Made by a program: the position numbers and the translations under genes. From Bacillus mycoides (GTDB lineage: Bacteria; Bacillota; Bacilli; Bacillales; Bacillaceae_G), in the NCBI RefSeq assembly GCF_018742245.1, contig NZ_CP036132.1:4769001-4833000 (forward strand): a DNA stretch of 64,000 bases, given 5' to 3'. Shown piece by piece: positions 26,291-38,190 of this stretch. The notes under the pieces were generated by a model that searched no databases, was not told the origin of the DNA, and worked only from the letters and a program-made list of their open reading frames with translations. Each line of letters starts with the position of its first letter. The stretch's first letter is position 1.

Positions 26291-27403
26291 CTTGTTGAAG
26301 TGTTGTAAAATCGCTTCTACAATACGCTCTGATGCACGACCATCGCCGTAAGGGTTAGATGCTTTCGTCATCTTATCATGAGCTTCTTTATCAGATAACA
26401 ACTCATCAGCAAGACCAAAGATTGTCTCTTCATCTGTTCCTGCTAATTTCAGCGTACCTGCTTCGATACCTTCTGGGCGTTCCGTCGTATCACGAAGGAC
26501 AAGAACTGGCACACCTAGTGATGGTGCTTCCTCTTGTACACCACCAGAATCAGTTAACATTAAGTATGAACGAGCTGCAACGTTATGGAAATCGATTACA
26601 TCTAGCGGCTCAATTAAATGAATGCGGCTATGCTCGCCTAAAATATCATTCGCTATTTCGCGAACAACAGGATTCATATGAACAGGATATACAACTTGTA
26701 CATCTTCGTGTTTATCAACAAGACGCTTAATTGCACGGAACATATTGCGCATTGGTTCTCCTAAATTTTCACGACGGTGTGCTGTCATAAGTACAAGACG
26801 GTCATTTCCAAGCTTCTCTAGTACAGGATGACTATATGTTTCTTTTACAGTCGTTTTCAATGCATCGATCGCTGTATTTCCTGTTACGAAAATACGTGAC
26901 TCATCTTTATTTTCTTTTTGTAAGTTCGTTGCTGATTTTGTTGTAGGTGAGAAATGAAGATCCGCCATTACACCTGTTAGTTGGCGATTCATCTCTTCTG
27001 GATATGGAGAATACTTATCCCACGTACGAAGTCCTGCTTCAACATGTCCTACTGGAATTTGATTATAGAAAGCAGCTAAGCTTGCAATAAATGTCGTCGT
27101 TGTATCACCATGCACAAGTACGATATCAGGCTTCGCTTCTTTCATTACTTTATCTAAGCCTTCTAAACCACGTGTTGTAATATCAATTAACGTTTGACGA
27201 TCTTTCATGATATTCAAATCGAAATCTGGCGTAATTCCAAAGATATTTAATACTTGATCTAACATTTGACGGTGTTGTGCTGTTACAGTCACAATTGATT
27301 CAATCTTTTCTGGGTGCTTTTGCAACTCTAATACAAGAGGTGCCATTTTAATTGCTTCTGGTCGTGTCCCGAAAATTGTCATTACTTTTAAGCGTTCAGT
27401 CAT
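26288..27403 (-). CDS. mnaA: UDP-N-acetylglucosamine 2-epimerase (non-hydrolysing)
   Basis: A 371-aa enzyme that interconverts UDP-GlcNAc and UDP-ManNAc, the precursor for the TagO-linked unit of teichoic or secondary wall polymers. Recognisable blocks: FGTRPEAIKMAPL at the N-terminus, HGDTTTTF, HVEAGLRT, TAHRRENLG and TDSGGVQEEAPSLGVPVLVLRDTTERPE. Same role as B. subtilis MnaA and the GneY/GneZ enzymes of B. anthracis. It is upstream of nothing else on its strand in this direction; ugd lies 75 bp before it and may be co-transcribed. Confidence 0.95.
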   Translation of the reverse strand: MTERLKVMTIFGTRPEAIKMAPLVLELQKHPEKIESIVTVTAQHRQMLDQVLNIFGITPDFDLNIMKDRQTLIDITTRGLEGLDKVMKEAKPDIVLVHGDTTTTFIASLAAFYNQIPVGHVEAGLRTWDKYSPYPEEMNRQLTGVMADLHFSPTTKSATNLQKENKDESRIFVTGNTAIDALKTTVKETYSHPVLEKLGNDRLVLMTAHRRENLGEPMRNMFRAIKRLVDKHEDVQVVYPVHMNPVVREIANDILGEHSRIHLIEPLDVIDFHNVAARSYLMLTDSGGVQEEAPSLGVPVLVLRDTTERPEGIEAGTLKLAGTDEETIFGLADELLSDKEAHDKMTKASNPYGDGRASERIVEAILQHFNK

Positions 27404-27478
27404 TTCATTGCCTCTTTTCTTTCACTGGTTAAAACTTCTATTATCGCATATAAAAATATGCATGTGAAAATACACTTT

Positions 27479-28804
27479 TTAACGCGCCTGAGAAACATTA
27501 CTATTACAGACGCCTTTTCGCCCAACTGAGTAATAATCTAATCCATGCTTCTCGGCATCCTCATTAGTATAACAATTTCTCCCATCAAATAGAATAGGTT
27601 CCTTCATAAGCTGTGCATACTTTTCTAGCGGATAATTTCGAATTGATTCCCATTCTGTTACGATAAAAACTGCATGCGCCTCTCTAATCGATTCATCTAT
27701 ACACTCAGCGTATCGTATCGTATTTCCAAATAAACTTCTTACATTTTGAATAGCTTGCGGGTCATATAAAACCACATCCGCACCTACATTAATTAATTCT
27801 TCTATTATAATAAGGGATGGCGCTTCCCTAATATCGTCAGTATTCGGTTTGAATGCTGCACCAAGAACCGCAATTTGCTTCTTCTTCATATCTATAATTT
27901 TCTTCGCTTTTTCAACTAACAACAACTGTTGTTTATTATTCACTTCAATGACTGCTTTCAACAAGCGAAAATCATGAGAAACATTCCCTGCAATTTGCAC
28001 AAGCGCTTTCGTATCTTTTGGAAAACAAGATCCTCCATATCCGATGCCTGCGTTTAAAAAAGATGCACCAATTCTCTTATCCATCCCCATCCCTGTAGCT
28101 ACATCTACTATATCTGCACCCACTTGCTCACATATATTAGAAATTTCATTAATAAAACTAATCTTCGTAGCTAAAAAAGCATTAGATGCATATTTAATCA
28201 TCTCAGCACTTCGAATATCTGTAATATACGTTTCTAAGCTTAATTTGCTGTACAAATTCTCTACTTTCCTTGCCGCTTCTTCACTACATGATCCAATTAC
28301 GATACGATCACCATGAAAAAAATCATAAATACCAGAACCTTCCCTTAAAAATTCTGGATTCGATACAATATATAATTCATGTCTACCTTGTAGTTTCTCC
28401 TCAATCCATTTTCTCATTACATCATTTGTCCCTACAGGAACCGTACTTTTCGTAACAACAATAATATCGTTATTCACATATGTTCCAATATCATCACAAG
28501 CACTACGAATATACGTTAAATCTGCTGTTCCATCTAATGAAGATGGCGTTCCAACTGCAATGAATATAAACTCTACATCATTAAATGCCGTTGATTTACT
28601 TGCTGTAAAAGTTAAATGATTATTTTCGTATGCTTCATTTATTAATTCATTTAATCCACATTCATAAATAGGTAACTCGCCTTGTTTAATCCGTTCAATT
28701 TTCCCACTATTTATATCAAAACATGTGACTGAATGTCCTAATCTCGCCAATCCTACTCCCGTAATCAATCCAACATATCCGGTACCTATTATCGTAATTT
28801 TCAT
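27479..28804 (-). CDS. ugd: UDP-glucose 6-dehydrogenase
   Basis: A 441-aa UDP-sugar dehydrogenase making UDP-glucuronate for surface polysaccharide. The N-terminal Rossmann motif GTGYVGL starts at residue 7, and the catalytic Cys is in GYGGSCFPKD near residue 258. The ATG at 28804 aligns with the family, but its GAAGGG site is only 4 nt away. An in-frame ATG at 28849 with a strong GGGGGAG site would add 15 hydrophobic residues (MYSYIFLCIFLC...). Either the protein is N-terminally extended or the upstream start works as a coupling leader. Confidence 0.92.
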   Translation of the reverse strand: MKITIIGTGYVGLITGVGLARLGHSVTCFDINSGKIERIKQGELPIYECGLNELINEAYENNHLTFTASKSTAFNDVEFIFIAVGTPSSLDGTADLTYIRSACDDIGTYVNNDIIVVTKSTVPVGTNDVMRKWIEEKLQGRHELYIVSNPEFLREGSGIYDFFHGDRIVIGSCSEEAARKVENLYSKLSLETYITDIRSAEMIKYASNAFLATKISFINEISNICEQVGADIVDVATGMGMDKRIGASFLNAGIGYGGSCFPKDTKALVQIAGNVSHDFRLLKAVIEVNNKQQLLLVEKAKKIIDMKKKQIAVLGAAFKPNTDDIREAPSLIIIEELINVGADVVLYDPQAIQNVRSLFGNTIRYAECIDESIREAHAVFIVTEWESIRNYPLEKYAQLMKEPILFDGRNCYTNEDAEKHGLDYYSVGRKGVCNSNVSQAR

Positions 28805-29074
28805 TTTCCCTTCGCACAGGAATATACATAAGAAAATATACGAATACATATAACTCCCCCTGTGCTTCCCCCTCTCACACTAAGAATGAGAAAACTCTTT
28901 CACTTCTTTATTATATGAATTGTTTTTTTATTATTTTTTAAGATTTTGTAAAGTTAAATGATGCAATATATACAAAATGTAAATTCCCACATTTTAACAC
29001 GGAACTTACTCATTTTTACGTGCAACACTTATAATACTGAAACAAAAGTCATCGCTATATGAGAGGGAGGTACA

Positions 29075-29230
29075 ATGTCATATTACAAGCCACAAGATGA
29101 GATCAACCTTCTCAAAGGACACAACATTCCATATCCAATTGTCATATATTCTATTCGCTCCCTTTACAGCCAAAAGAAAAAAAGATTGAATTCTAATCTT
29201 TTTGTGATACCATATGTTATGAGCCTGTAA
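29075..29230 (+). CDS. Small 51-aa protein of unknown function
   Basis: An ATG at 29075 follows GAGAGGGAGG (spacing 4) and opens 51 codons to TAA 29228-29230. The N-terminus is polar (MSYYKPQDEINLLKGHN), the middle hydrophobic (PYPIVIYSIRSLY), then basic (QKKKR). TATAAT at 29029-29034 could be its promoter. No family recognised. A stem (AAAAAGATT..AATCTTTTT, 29178-29205) inside the 3' half resembles a terminator, so the end of the gene may be a degraded tail. Confidence 0.5.
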   Translation: MSYYKPQDEINLLKGHNIPYPIVIYSIRSLYSQKKKRLNSNLFVIPYVMSL

Positions 29231-29299
29231 ATAAACATCATAATTTTCAGATAAATACGATTGAAAAAATTACGTTAAACTATAAAGGGTGGGGTATTA

Positions 29300-30373
29300 A
29301 TGGACTCACAAGTGATTTATGCCATTTTGGCATCTTTCATCACTGTACTCGTCGTTACTCCTTTAGTTATTAAATTAGCTTTCAAAATAGGAGCAACAGA
29401 CAAGCCAAATGCGCGTAAAGTACACCAAAAAATTATGCCTCGTCTTGGCGGGTTAGCAATTTTCATCGGTGTAGCCGTAGGATTTGTTGTCGGTGGATTG
29501 TACGAACAAAGAATGTTATCGATAACTTTAGGTGCTATCATCATTGTTATCATCGGGATTTTAGATGATATGTACGAACTATCTGCGAAGGTAAAATTCG
29601 GTGGACAACTATTAGTTGCCATCATGATTGTCAAAAGTGGATTACTAGTGCAAGTATTATATATTCCAATCCTTGGAGATACTGAACTCGGATGGCTTGC
29701 TTATCCAATTACTGTATTTTGGATTGTAGGTATTACAAATGCCATCAACTTAATTGATGGATTAGATGGATTATCCGCAGGGATTTCATCTATCGTACTT
29801 GCAACGCTAGCATATATGGCCTTCACTAGCCCATGGGGTACTGGAGCAGCTATTATATTACCTCTAGCACTGATTACATTAGCAAGTACAATTGGATTTT
29901 TATTCTACAACTTCCATCCAGCAAAAATTTTCATGGGAGATACAGGCGCACTATTTTTAGGATACTGTATTTCTGTTATATCGTTACTTGGATTATACAA
30001 AAGCGTAACGTTATTCAGTTTTATCGTTCCAATCATTATTTTAGGTGTACCTATATTTGATACGACATTTGCAATTATCCGCCGTATCGTAAATAAAAAA
30101 CCTATTTCAGCACCTGATAAATCGCATTTACATCACCGTTTGCTTGCAATGGGATTCTCTCATCGTAAAACGGTACTAATTATTTACGCATTGGGTATTT
30201 TCTTTAGTGTAAATGCAATCATTTTCAGTAGTGCAACATTATGGTTATCCATTATTCTTCTTTTCATTTTAATCTTCTTTACAGAAATCATTGCTGAAGT
30301 AATCGGTCTTGTACACGAACGTTACAAACCAATTATTTCCTTCTATAAAAAAGTGAAAAAAAGCGAAGACTAA
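29300..30373 (+). CDS. tagO: Undecaprenyl-phosphate GlcNAc-1-phosphate transferase
   Basis: A 357-aa polytopic membrane enzyme (10-11 helices) of the MraY/WecA/TagO family that starts teichoic-acid or secondary-wall-polymer synthesis on undecaprenyl phosphate. Motifs: DDMYELSAKVKFGGQL, NAINLIDGLDGLSAG, NFHPAKIFMGDTGALFLGY and the cytoplasmic loop DKSHLHHRLL (HHR). SD AAAGGGTGGGG precedes the ATG. Its location next to mnaA and the LCP gene matches the B. subtilis tagO locus. Confidence 0.96.
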   Translation: MDSQVIYAILASFITVLVVTPLVIKLAFKIGATDKPNARKVHQKIMPRLGGLAIFIGVAVGFVVGGLYEQRMLSITLGAIIIVIIGILDDMYELSAKVKFGGQLLVAIMIVKSGLLVQVLYIPILGDTELGWLAYPITVFWIVGITNAINLIDGLDGLSAGISSIVLATLAYMAFTSPWGTGAAIILPLALITLASTIGFLFYNFHPAKIFMGDTGALFLGYCISVISLLGLYKSVTLFSFIVPIIILGVPIFDTTFAIIRRIVNKKPISAPDKSHLHHRLLAMGFSHRKTVLIIYALGIFFSVNAIIFSSATLWLSIILLFILIFFTEIIAEVIGLVHERYKPIISFYKKVKKSED

Positions 30374-30406
30374 TTGTAGTATAACCTTTACTATTATGAA
30401 ATATTC

Positions 30407-30446
30407 AAATAGCATCCTCTTCCTTGGAAGAAGATGCTATTTTTTG
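30407..30446 (+). terminator. Terminator of tagO
   Basis: AAATAGCATC (30407-30416) and GATGCTATTT (30433-30442) with an inner CTCTTCC/GGAAGAA stem, then T residues. Confidence 0.8.
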
Positions 30447-30591
30447 TTTTTTATTCCTTATTTCCTATTTCCAAAATATAGATTGTTTGAGAGTGCCTCT
30501 ATTGGAGAAAGATATACGTATATCGAAGGTAACGAAAAAAGTATCAAATTTTCATTTTTACATCTTGATTGTCAAACTGAGGGTGAATGTT

Positions 30592-31329
30592 ATGATCAAG
30601 CGATTACTTCAATGTATAATTTTATTTTTAACTATTACTATGTACGCATCATCTAATATAAAAGCAACTACAGACATTCAAGCAGAAGATCAGCAAAGCA
30701 CTCAAACTACCTCTTCTACAACAAAAATTGCGTACTTAACATTTGATGACGGACCAAATAAATACACACCACAAATTTTAAATATTTTAAAAGAGAAGAA
30801 CGGAAAAGCAACTTTCTTTGTTATTGGCGGAAAGGTGCCACATTATAAAAAAACGATGGAGCGATTGATTAAAGATGGACATTATATCGGTCTCCATAGT
30901 ATGTCGCATGATGTAAAACGTCTTTATACTGGCGATCCATCTGTTCTAATTGCAGAAATGGAGCAAACCCAAAACATCGTCCAGCAAGTTACACATTTAA
31001 ATACACATCTCGTTCGTGTCCCATACGGTAGCATGCCTTACTTAAAAAAGAATTACCGCGACGCACTCGTATCCGCCCAGTATAAAATGTGGGATTGGAC
31101 AATTGATACATATGACTGGAAAAGCTATGATAATCCTTCCGCAATACTAGAAAGAGTACGAAATCAAAGCGATGAACAAGTAGAGGTTATTTTAATGCAT
31201 GATTCTAGTGTCACAGTGCAAATACTCCCAAAAGTAATTGATTATTTGCACTCACAAGGATATAAACTACTTCCCTACAATCCATCTTCCCATCTCGAAG
31301 TGAATTTTTGGAAAGACACAAGATTGTAA
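30592..31329 (+). CDS. Secreted polysaccharide deacetylase (NodB domain)
   Basis: A 245-aa CE4 esterase with an N-terminal signal peptide and a short Ser/Thr linker. NodB motifs: TFDDGPN (catalytic base and metal Asp), HSMSH (metal His pair), RVPYGS (usual form RPPYG), DWTIDTYDW and ILMHDS. It removes acetyl groups from GlcNAc or MurNAc of peptidoglycan or a wall polymer. ATG 30592 follows GAGGGTG; earlier in-frame starts run through the tagO terminator. Family membership is certain, the substrate is not. Confidence 0.9.
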   Translation: MIKRLLQCIILFLTITMYASSNIKATTDIQAEDQQSTQTTSSTTKIAYLTFDDGPNKYTPQILNILKEKNGKATFFVIGGKVPHYKKTMERLIKDGHYIGLHSMSHDVKRLYTGDPSVLIAEMEQTQNIVQQVTHLNTHLVRVPYGSMPYLKKNYRDALVSAQYKMWDWTIDTYDWKSYDNPSAILERVRNQSDEQVEVILMHDSSVTVQILPKVIDYLHSQGYKLLPYNPSSHLEVNFWKDTRL

Positions 31330-31367
31330 CAGCTTTAGTGCCTATGTACTAAAGCTGTTTTATTTTT
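31329..31367 (+). terminator. Terminator of the polysaccharide deacetylase gene
   Basis: ACAGCTTTAGT (31329-31339) pairs with ACTAAAGCTGT (31348-31358), followed by TTTATTTTT. Confidence 0.85.
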
Positions 31368-31433
31368 CTCTTCCCACACTTCCCATTTTTGTGTAAAATT
31401 TTAAATAGTGATGAAGTTTCGAGGTGAATAGAA

Positions 31434-34112
31434 ATGAAACGAATAGATCTCATTTTTAACGCAATACAAAAAGGGAATTATACAGAAGGTGTAACAGCAT
31501 CAGAACTCGCTACACTTCTACAGTTAGATCGTGCAAATGTTAGTAGCGATTTAAACAAGCTTGTGAAAGATAATCGTTTATTAAAAACGAGTACACGCCC
31601 TGTCCGTTTTTATATAGAGACGAACACTTCATTGGAAACGCATTCAACAAAGGGCACTTCATTAGATACATTTGCTATTGAAAATACAAGCCTAAAAATT
31701 GCAATTGAAAAAGCAAAAGCTTCTATTCTCTATCCTCCAAACGGTATGCATACTTTACTACTTGGAGAAACAGGTGTCGGAAAATCGATGTTCGCTTCTT
31801 TAATGCACGAATACGCAATTGAAGTGGAACAACTTCCAAAAGATGCACCTTTTATCGTCTTTAACTGTGCTGATTATGCAAACAATCCACAACTACTACT
31901 TGGACAGTTATTCGGGATAAAAAAAGGAGCTTACACAGGTGCCAGTGATCAAAAAGGATTAATTGAAAAAGCACATGAAGGAATCCTTTTCTTAGATGAA
32001 GTACATCGCCTTCCTCCAGAGGGACAAGAAATGCTTTTCACCTTTATTGACCGCGGGGTATACCGCCGCCTTGGAGAAACAGAAAATGAACGTAAGGCAC
32101 GAGTGTTGATTATTACTGCAACAACCGAAGAACCAAATTCATTTTTATTAAAAACATTTACAAGACGTATTCCGATGACCGTTACGCTTCCACCACTTCG
32201 TGAGCGAACACATAAAGAACGGTTTGCCTTACTACAGCTATTTTTCACAAATGAAGCAATTCGTCTAAGGAAAGAGATTCATGTTAGTCCAAATACAATG
32301 CGCGCTTTCGTCTTTTACAATTGTCCAAATAACATCGGCCAATTGAAAACGGACGTACAAATCGCCTGTGCGAAAGCTTATTCTGATTTCGTAACAAAAA
32401 AACGTGATTCTGTCTGTGTTTCAAGTACAGATTTACCTTGGTATATGAAAGAAGGATTATTTATTGAAAGAAAGAGCCGTCATCTATATCAAATACCAAA
32501 TGAAACATTTGTATTTACAGGTGATGAAGGTTGGAGTAAACATACAATAAAACCCGAAGGAAGTCGCTCTTCTATTTACGATTATATTGATTATAAATAT
32601 GAAGAACTTCAAGCACGCGGCATTGAAGAGGAAGAATTAGAATTATTAATAGAAAATGATATTCAAAGCTTTTTCGTCCAATACTTTAACCAAATATCTA
32701 AAAAAACAAGTCATGAAAATGTTTTTAAAATTGTGGATCGTAATATCGTTTCCGTATGTGAAAAAATTGCGGAACTAGCTGAAAAATATTTATCTAAAAC
32801 TTTCGATGAAAAAGTGTTTCTCGCTTTAAGTTTACATGTACAGACAACTCTACAACGTTTGCACGGCGGGAAGCAAATTCACCACCCACAATTAAATCAA
32901 ATTCGTACGAAATATAAAGAAGCTTTTTCCGTAGCTATGCAATGTATTCAGCTATTAGAAGAAGAATTACAAATAACAATGCCTATTGATGAAGCTGGCT
33001 TTTTAACAATGTTCTTCGTTGTTGATCCAATTCCTGCCTCACAAACAGAAGTAAAAGTATTAATATTAGCACACGGTAATGGCATCGCAACAGAAATGGC
33101 AAACGTGGCAAACGAACTTCTCGGTATCGATGAAGTAACTGGTATCGATATGCCCTTGCATGAATCACCAAAAGACTTCTTAGAGCGTGTTAAAGTGTAT
33201 ATGAAAACACTTCAAAATGTAAACGGGCTTCTCTTACTTGTTGATATGGGATCTCTCGCTTATATTGGTGATATATTAGAAACTGAATTCAAAATCCCTG
33301 TCCGTGTTCTTTCAATGACGAGTACACCACACGCACTAGAAGCAGCTCGAAAAGCTCAGCTTGGCTATTCACTAGATGCACTATACGAAACAGTGAAGAA
33401 CTTAACGCCGTTCTATTTAAACGTACAGGAAGAAAAGAAAAAGCCACTATCGCCAATGAAATCCGTGATTTTAACAGCTTGTTTAACTGGCGAAGGAAGT
33501 GCTTTAGCAATTCAAAAAATGTTAGAGAACTATTTACGCTTTGATAAAGACTTAATTGAAATTATTCCGATTAGCATCGTTCATGAAAAAGATTTAACGA
33601 AAATGATCGAGAACATAAAAAAAGAGCGTAATATCATTTGTATCGTCACGAATTTCGATGTGCAAGTACCTTGCTTAACATATCATTTCCAAGACATTGT
33701 GAACTACACAGCTATTCAACCAATTCAAGAATTGATTACGTATGAAGAAACATATGCGAAAATGGCTGATATTCTTGAACAACAAATGCAGCGTAACGAT
33801 GGGGCATTACTTATTAAAACAATTCGTTATGCATTAAATACAATTCAGGAATTGATTTCTTTACAGCTAACTCCCGACAGTTTAATGGGTGTGATTTTGC
33901 ATATGAGCTGCATGGTTGACCGTCTTCAAAAAGGCGAAAGTCTCCTCCCTCATCCTGATAAAGAGAAACGAAGACAAGATGAGTACTGGATGTATATGAA
34001 AGTGAAAAAAGCACTGCAACCTATCGAAAATACATTTGAAATACAAATACCAGATGACGAAGTATTTTATGTAATGGACTTCTTCATCAAAAATCAACCT
34101 GTAAAAAGTTAA
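31434..34112 (+). CDS. LevR-type sigma-54-dependent activator with PTS-regulated domains
   Basis: An 892-aa regulator. An N-terminal HTH (1-60) precedes a sigma-54 AAA+ domain with Walker A GETGVGKS (111-118), GAYTGA sigma-54 loop (165-170, usually GAFTGA) and Walker B GILFLDEV (183-190). Then come PRD1 (about 400-520), an EIIA-Man-like domain beginning VKVLILAHGNG (about 540-660), an EIIB-like segment beginning SVILTACLTGEGSA (about 676) and PRD2 (about 785-885). PTS phosphorylation of PRD/EIIA histidines tunes such proteins to sugar availability. The likely target is the PTS operon at 36862-40324, whose promoter is of -24/-12 type. Confidence 0.92.
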   Translation: MKRIDLIFNAIQKGNYTEGVTASELATLLQLDRANVSSDLNKLVKDNRLLKTSTRPVRFYIETNTSLETHSTKGTSLDTFAIENTSLKIAIEKAKASILYPPNGMHTLLLGETGVGKSMFASLMHEYAIEVEQLPKDAPFIVFNCADYANNPQLLLGQLFGIKKGAYTGASDQKGLIEKAHEGILFLDEVHRLPPEGQEMLFTFIDRGVYRRLGETENERKARVLIITATTEEPNSFLLKTFTRRIPMTVTLPPLRERTHKERFALLQLFFTNEAIRLRKEIHVSPNTMRAFVFYNCPNNIGQLKTDVQIACAKAYSDFVTKKRDSVCVSSTDLPWYMKEGLFIERKSRHLYQIPNETFVFTGDEGWSKHTIKPEGSRSSIYDYIDYKYEELQARGIEEEELELLIENDIQSFFVQYFNQISKKTSHENVFKIVDRNIVSVCEKIAELAEKYLSKTFDEKVFLALSLHVQTTLQRLHGGKQIHHPQLNQIRTKYKEAFSVAMQCIQLLEEELQITMPIDEAGFLTMFFVVDPIPASQTEVKVLILAHGNGIATEMANVANELLGIDEVTGIDMPLHESPKDFLERVKVYMKTLQNVNGLLLLVDMGSLAYIGDILETEFKIPVRVLSMTSTPHALEAARKAQLGYSLDALYETVKNLTPFYLNVQEEKKKPLSPMKSVILTACLTGEGSALAIQKMLENYLRFDKDLIEIIPISIVHEKDLTKMIENIKKERNIICIVTNFDVQVPCLTYHFQDIVNYTAIQPIQELITYEETYAKMADILEQQMQRNDGALLIKTIRYALNTIQELISLQLTPDSLMGVILHMSCMVDRLQKGESLLPHPDKEKRRQDEYWMYMKVKKALQPIENTFEIQIPDDEVFYVMDFFIKNQPVKS

Positions 34113-34242
34113 ACTAGGCAATAGTGTAGCTTCTCTTTTCAAGTAGTATCCTAGTACGTAGTAAGTGAAATTATATTAGCGATTTTTAAAATATATCGAC
34201 TTACCGATAATAATTTACAAAAACGGCAACCAGTATAATTAG

Positions 34243-34279
34243 AAAAGGCTGTTCCAAAATGTTTTTTGGACAGCCTTTT
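34243..34279. terminator. Terminator between the LevR-type and CHRD genes
   Basis: AAAAGGCTGT / ACAGCCTTTT with an inner TCCAAAA/TTTTGGA extension, loop ATGTT-like, A and T tracts on both sides; serves the converging genes. Confidence 0.75.
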
Positions 34280-34282
34280 CGC

Positions 34283-34696
34283 TTACTTCTTTACTTCCCT
34301 TATTCTCCCCCTTATTTCTCCCTTTTTATTAGATTTCGTATAAACATTTACATATACATTTGCTTGCATTATCTCTTGAAACAAGCTGTCAAATGCTCTC
34401 CCCTGTAAAGGCCCTTCAAAATCTTCCACTTTAGCTACACCAGTAACGACTCCTTCATTCACACTAATTCCTTGCTCTAATGGACCAAACAAACTTAAAA
34501 CAACTGGACCAATTTGATTCGCTTTCCCTAAATGAATTTGGCATGACGTGATTTTTTTTATGTTTTTTAATATGACCCGATATTGCAACTTCTTTAAATC
34601 TTCACTAAAAATGAGCTCTGTTACACCGTAAGCTTCTGTATTTACAGGAGGTACTTCCCTCTTTCCTGTTAACCTAGCAAAGAAATGTGTTGTCAT
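34283..34696 (-). CDS. CHRD-domain protein
   Basis: A 137-aa single CHRD domain (chordin repeat): FFARLTGKREVPPV at the start, CQIHLGKANQIGPVVLSLFG in the middle, VYVNVYTKSNKKGEIRGRI at the end. No signal peptide is seen, which is unusual since many CHRD proteins are exported. ATG 34696 has AGGAG 9 nt upstream; a GTG start at 34729 lacks a site. The function in bacteria is unknown. Confidence 0.8.
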   Translation of the reverse strand: MTTHFFARLTGKREVPPVNTEAYGVTELIFSEDLKKLQYRVILKNIKKITSCQIHLGKANQIGPVVLSLFGPLEQGISVNEGVVTGVAKVEDFEGPLQGRAFDSLFQEIMQANVYVNVYTKSNKKGEIRGRIREVKK

Positions 34697-34885
34697 ACGG
34701 GCATTCTCCTCATATAAATTTCCCAGCACTACTTCTACTACTTTATGGTTTAGACATAATCATTTATGACTTTTTCAAATTTTAATTACAACTAAAAGAT
34801 TCACAAAATCTTTACATAGAAATCATTTCATTCACTTTATTGCCCCTTGTATAATGCACTTAGAAAAACATTCTGGGAGGGTATC

Positions 34886-36067
34886 TTGAAAAATAAAAAC
34901 TATTCTATTCAATTATTAATGGAGATTTTTCTCGTATCATTTAAATTAGGGCTTACTTCGTTTGGAGGCCCTGTCGCCCATCTTGGTTATTTTCACCATG
35001 AATACGTGCAAAAAAGAAAATGGATGGATGAACGAAGTTACGGAGACTTAGTAGCACTATGTCAATTCCTTCCTGGACCAGCCAGCAGCCAAGTCGGGAT
35101 GGGAGTTGGATTATTACGAGGTGGACTATTAGGAGCCATTATTTCATGGATCGGATTCACTCTACCATCTGTGCTCGTTTTAGTTTTCTTCGCTTCCTTC
35201 CTTAACCAATTCGAACTTGGAAGTACAGGCTGGATTCATGGACTGAAGCTTGTAGCGGTCGCAATTGTTGCTCATGCAATATGGGGAATGGCTCAAAAGT
35301 TAACACCGGACCGAAATCGTGCGACGATTGCTATTGCAACTGCCGCAATCGCCCTATTATGGCCAAGTAGCTGGACACAAGTAATTCTCATTATAGTATC
35401 TGGCTTTATCGGCTGGTTTTTATATCGCGACCAACCCGTTAGCCAAGCAAATAAAATAAACGTACCTATTTCAAAAATGGTAGCCATGTCTTGTCTCATC
35501 TTATTCTTCGGACTATTAATACTGTTACCGATGTTACGACCATACTCTTATTTCATCTCTTTATTTGACAGCTTCTATCGCTCTGGTGCACTTGTATTCG
35601 GAGGAGGGCACGTCGTACTTCCTCTTCTTGAAAGTGAGTTTGTACAAAACGGGATGATGACAAAAGAACAATTTCTAGCTGGATACGGATTAACACAAGC
35701 AGTGCCAGGGCCACTATTTACATTCGCTTCTTATATAGGAGCAGTGCTAAATGGAACCGCCGGAGCAGTTATTGCAACGATCGCTATCTTTCTTCCTGCC
35801 TTCCTGCTCGTTGTTGGCGTTTTACCGTTTTGGGACAGTGTAAGGAGAGTATCTTACATACAAGGTGCACTACTTGGAGTAAACGCAGCCGTTGTCGGCA
35901 TTTTACTTGCAGCTTTTTATGATCCAATTTGGACGAGTACAATTATGAATTCTGTAGATTTCGTTTTTGCTTCTCTTCTATTTTGCTTACTCGCTTTTTG
36001 GAAAACACCACCTTGGGTTATCGTTATACTCGGAGCCTTCGGTGGATATGTTCTATCCATTTTGTAA
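34886..36067 (+). CDS. chrA: Chromate transporter ChrA (two-domain)
   Basis: A 393-aa CHR-family membrane protein with about ten helices in two homologous halves. The first has FGGPVAHLGYF and LPGPASSQVG, the second GGGHVVLPLLE and QAVPGPLFTFA, the signature repeats of the family. Long ChrA proteins export chromate. The start is TTG 34886, five bases after GGGAGGG; an ATG at 34847 lacks a site. No chromate-responsive regulator is adjacent, so the physiological substrate is uncertain. Confidence 0.88.
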   Translation: MKNKNYSIQLLMEIFLVSFKLGLTSFGGPVAHLGYFHHEYVQKRKWMDERSYGDLVALCQFLPGPASSQVGMGVGLLRGGLLGAIISWIGFTLPSVLVLVFFASFLNQFELGSTGWIHGLKLVAVAIVAHAIWGMAQKLTPDRNRATIAIATAAIALLWPSSWTQVILIIVSGFIGWFLYRDQPVSQANKINVPISKMVAMSCLILFFGLLILLPMLRPYSYFISLFDSFYRSGALVFGGGHVVLPLLESEFVQNGMMTKEQFLAGYGLTQAVPGPLFTFASYIGAVLNGTAGAVIATIAIFLPAFLLVVGVLPFWDSVRRVSYIQGALLGVNAAVVGILLAAFYDPIWTSTIMNSVDFVFASLLFCLLAFWKTPPWVIVILGAFGGYVLSIL

Positions 36068-36071
36068 GCAC

Positions 36072-36104
36072 AAAAAACGACGGCCCCATTTAGCCGTCGT
36101 TTTC
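36072..36104. terminator. Bidirectional terminator chrA / deacetylase
   Basis: AAAACGACGGC (36074-36084) pairs with GCCGTCGTTTT (36093-36103), eight-base loop, between converging genes. Confidence 0.85.
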
Positions 36105-36107
36105 CTA

Positions 36108-38187
<2,080 letters not shown>

Positions 38188-38190
38188 GCT

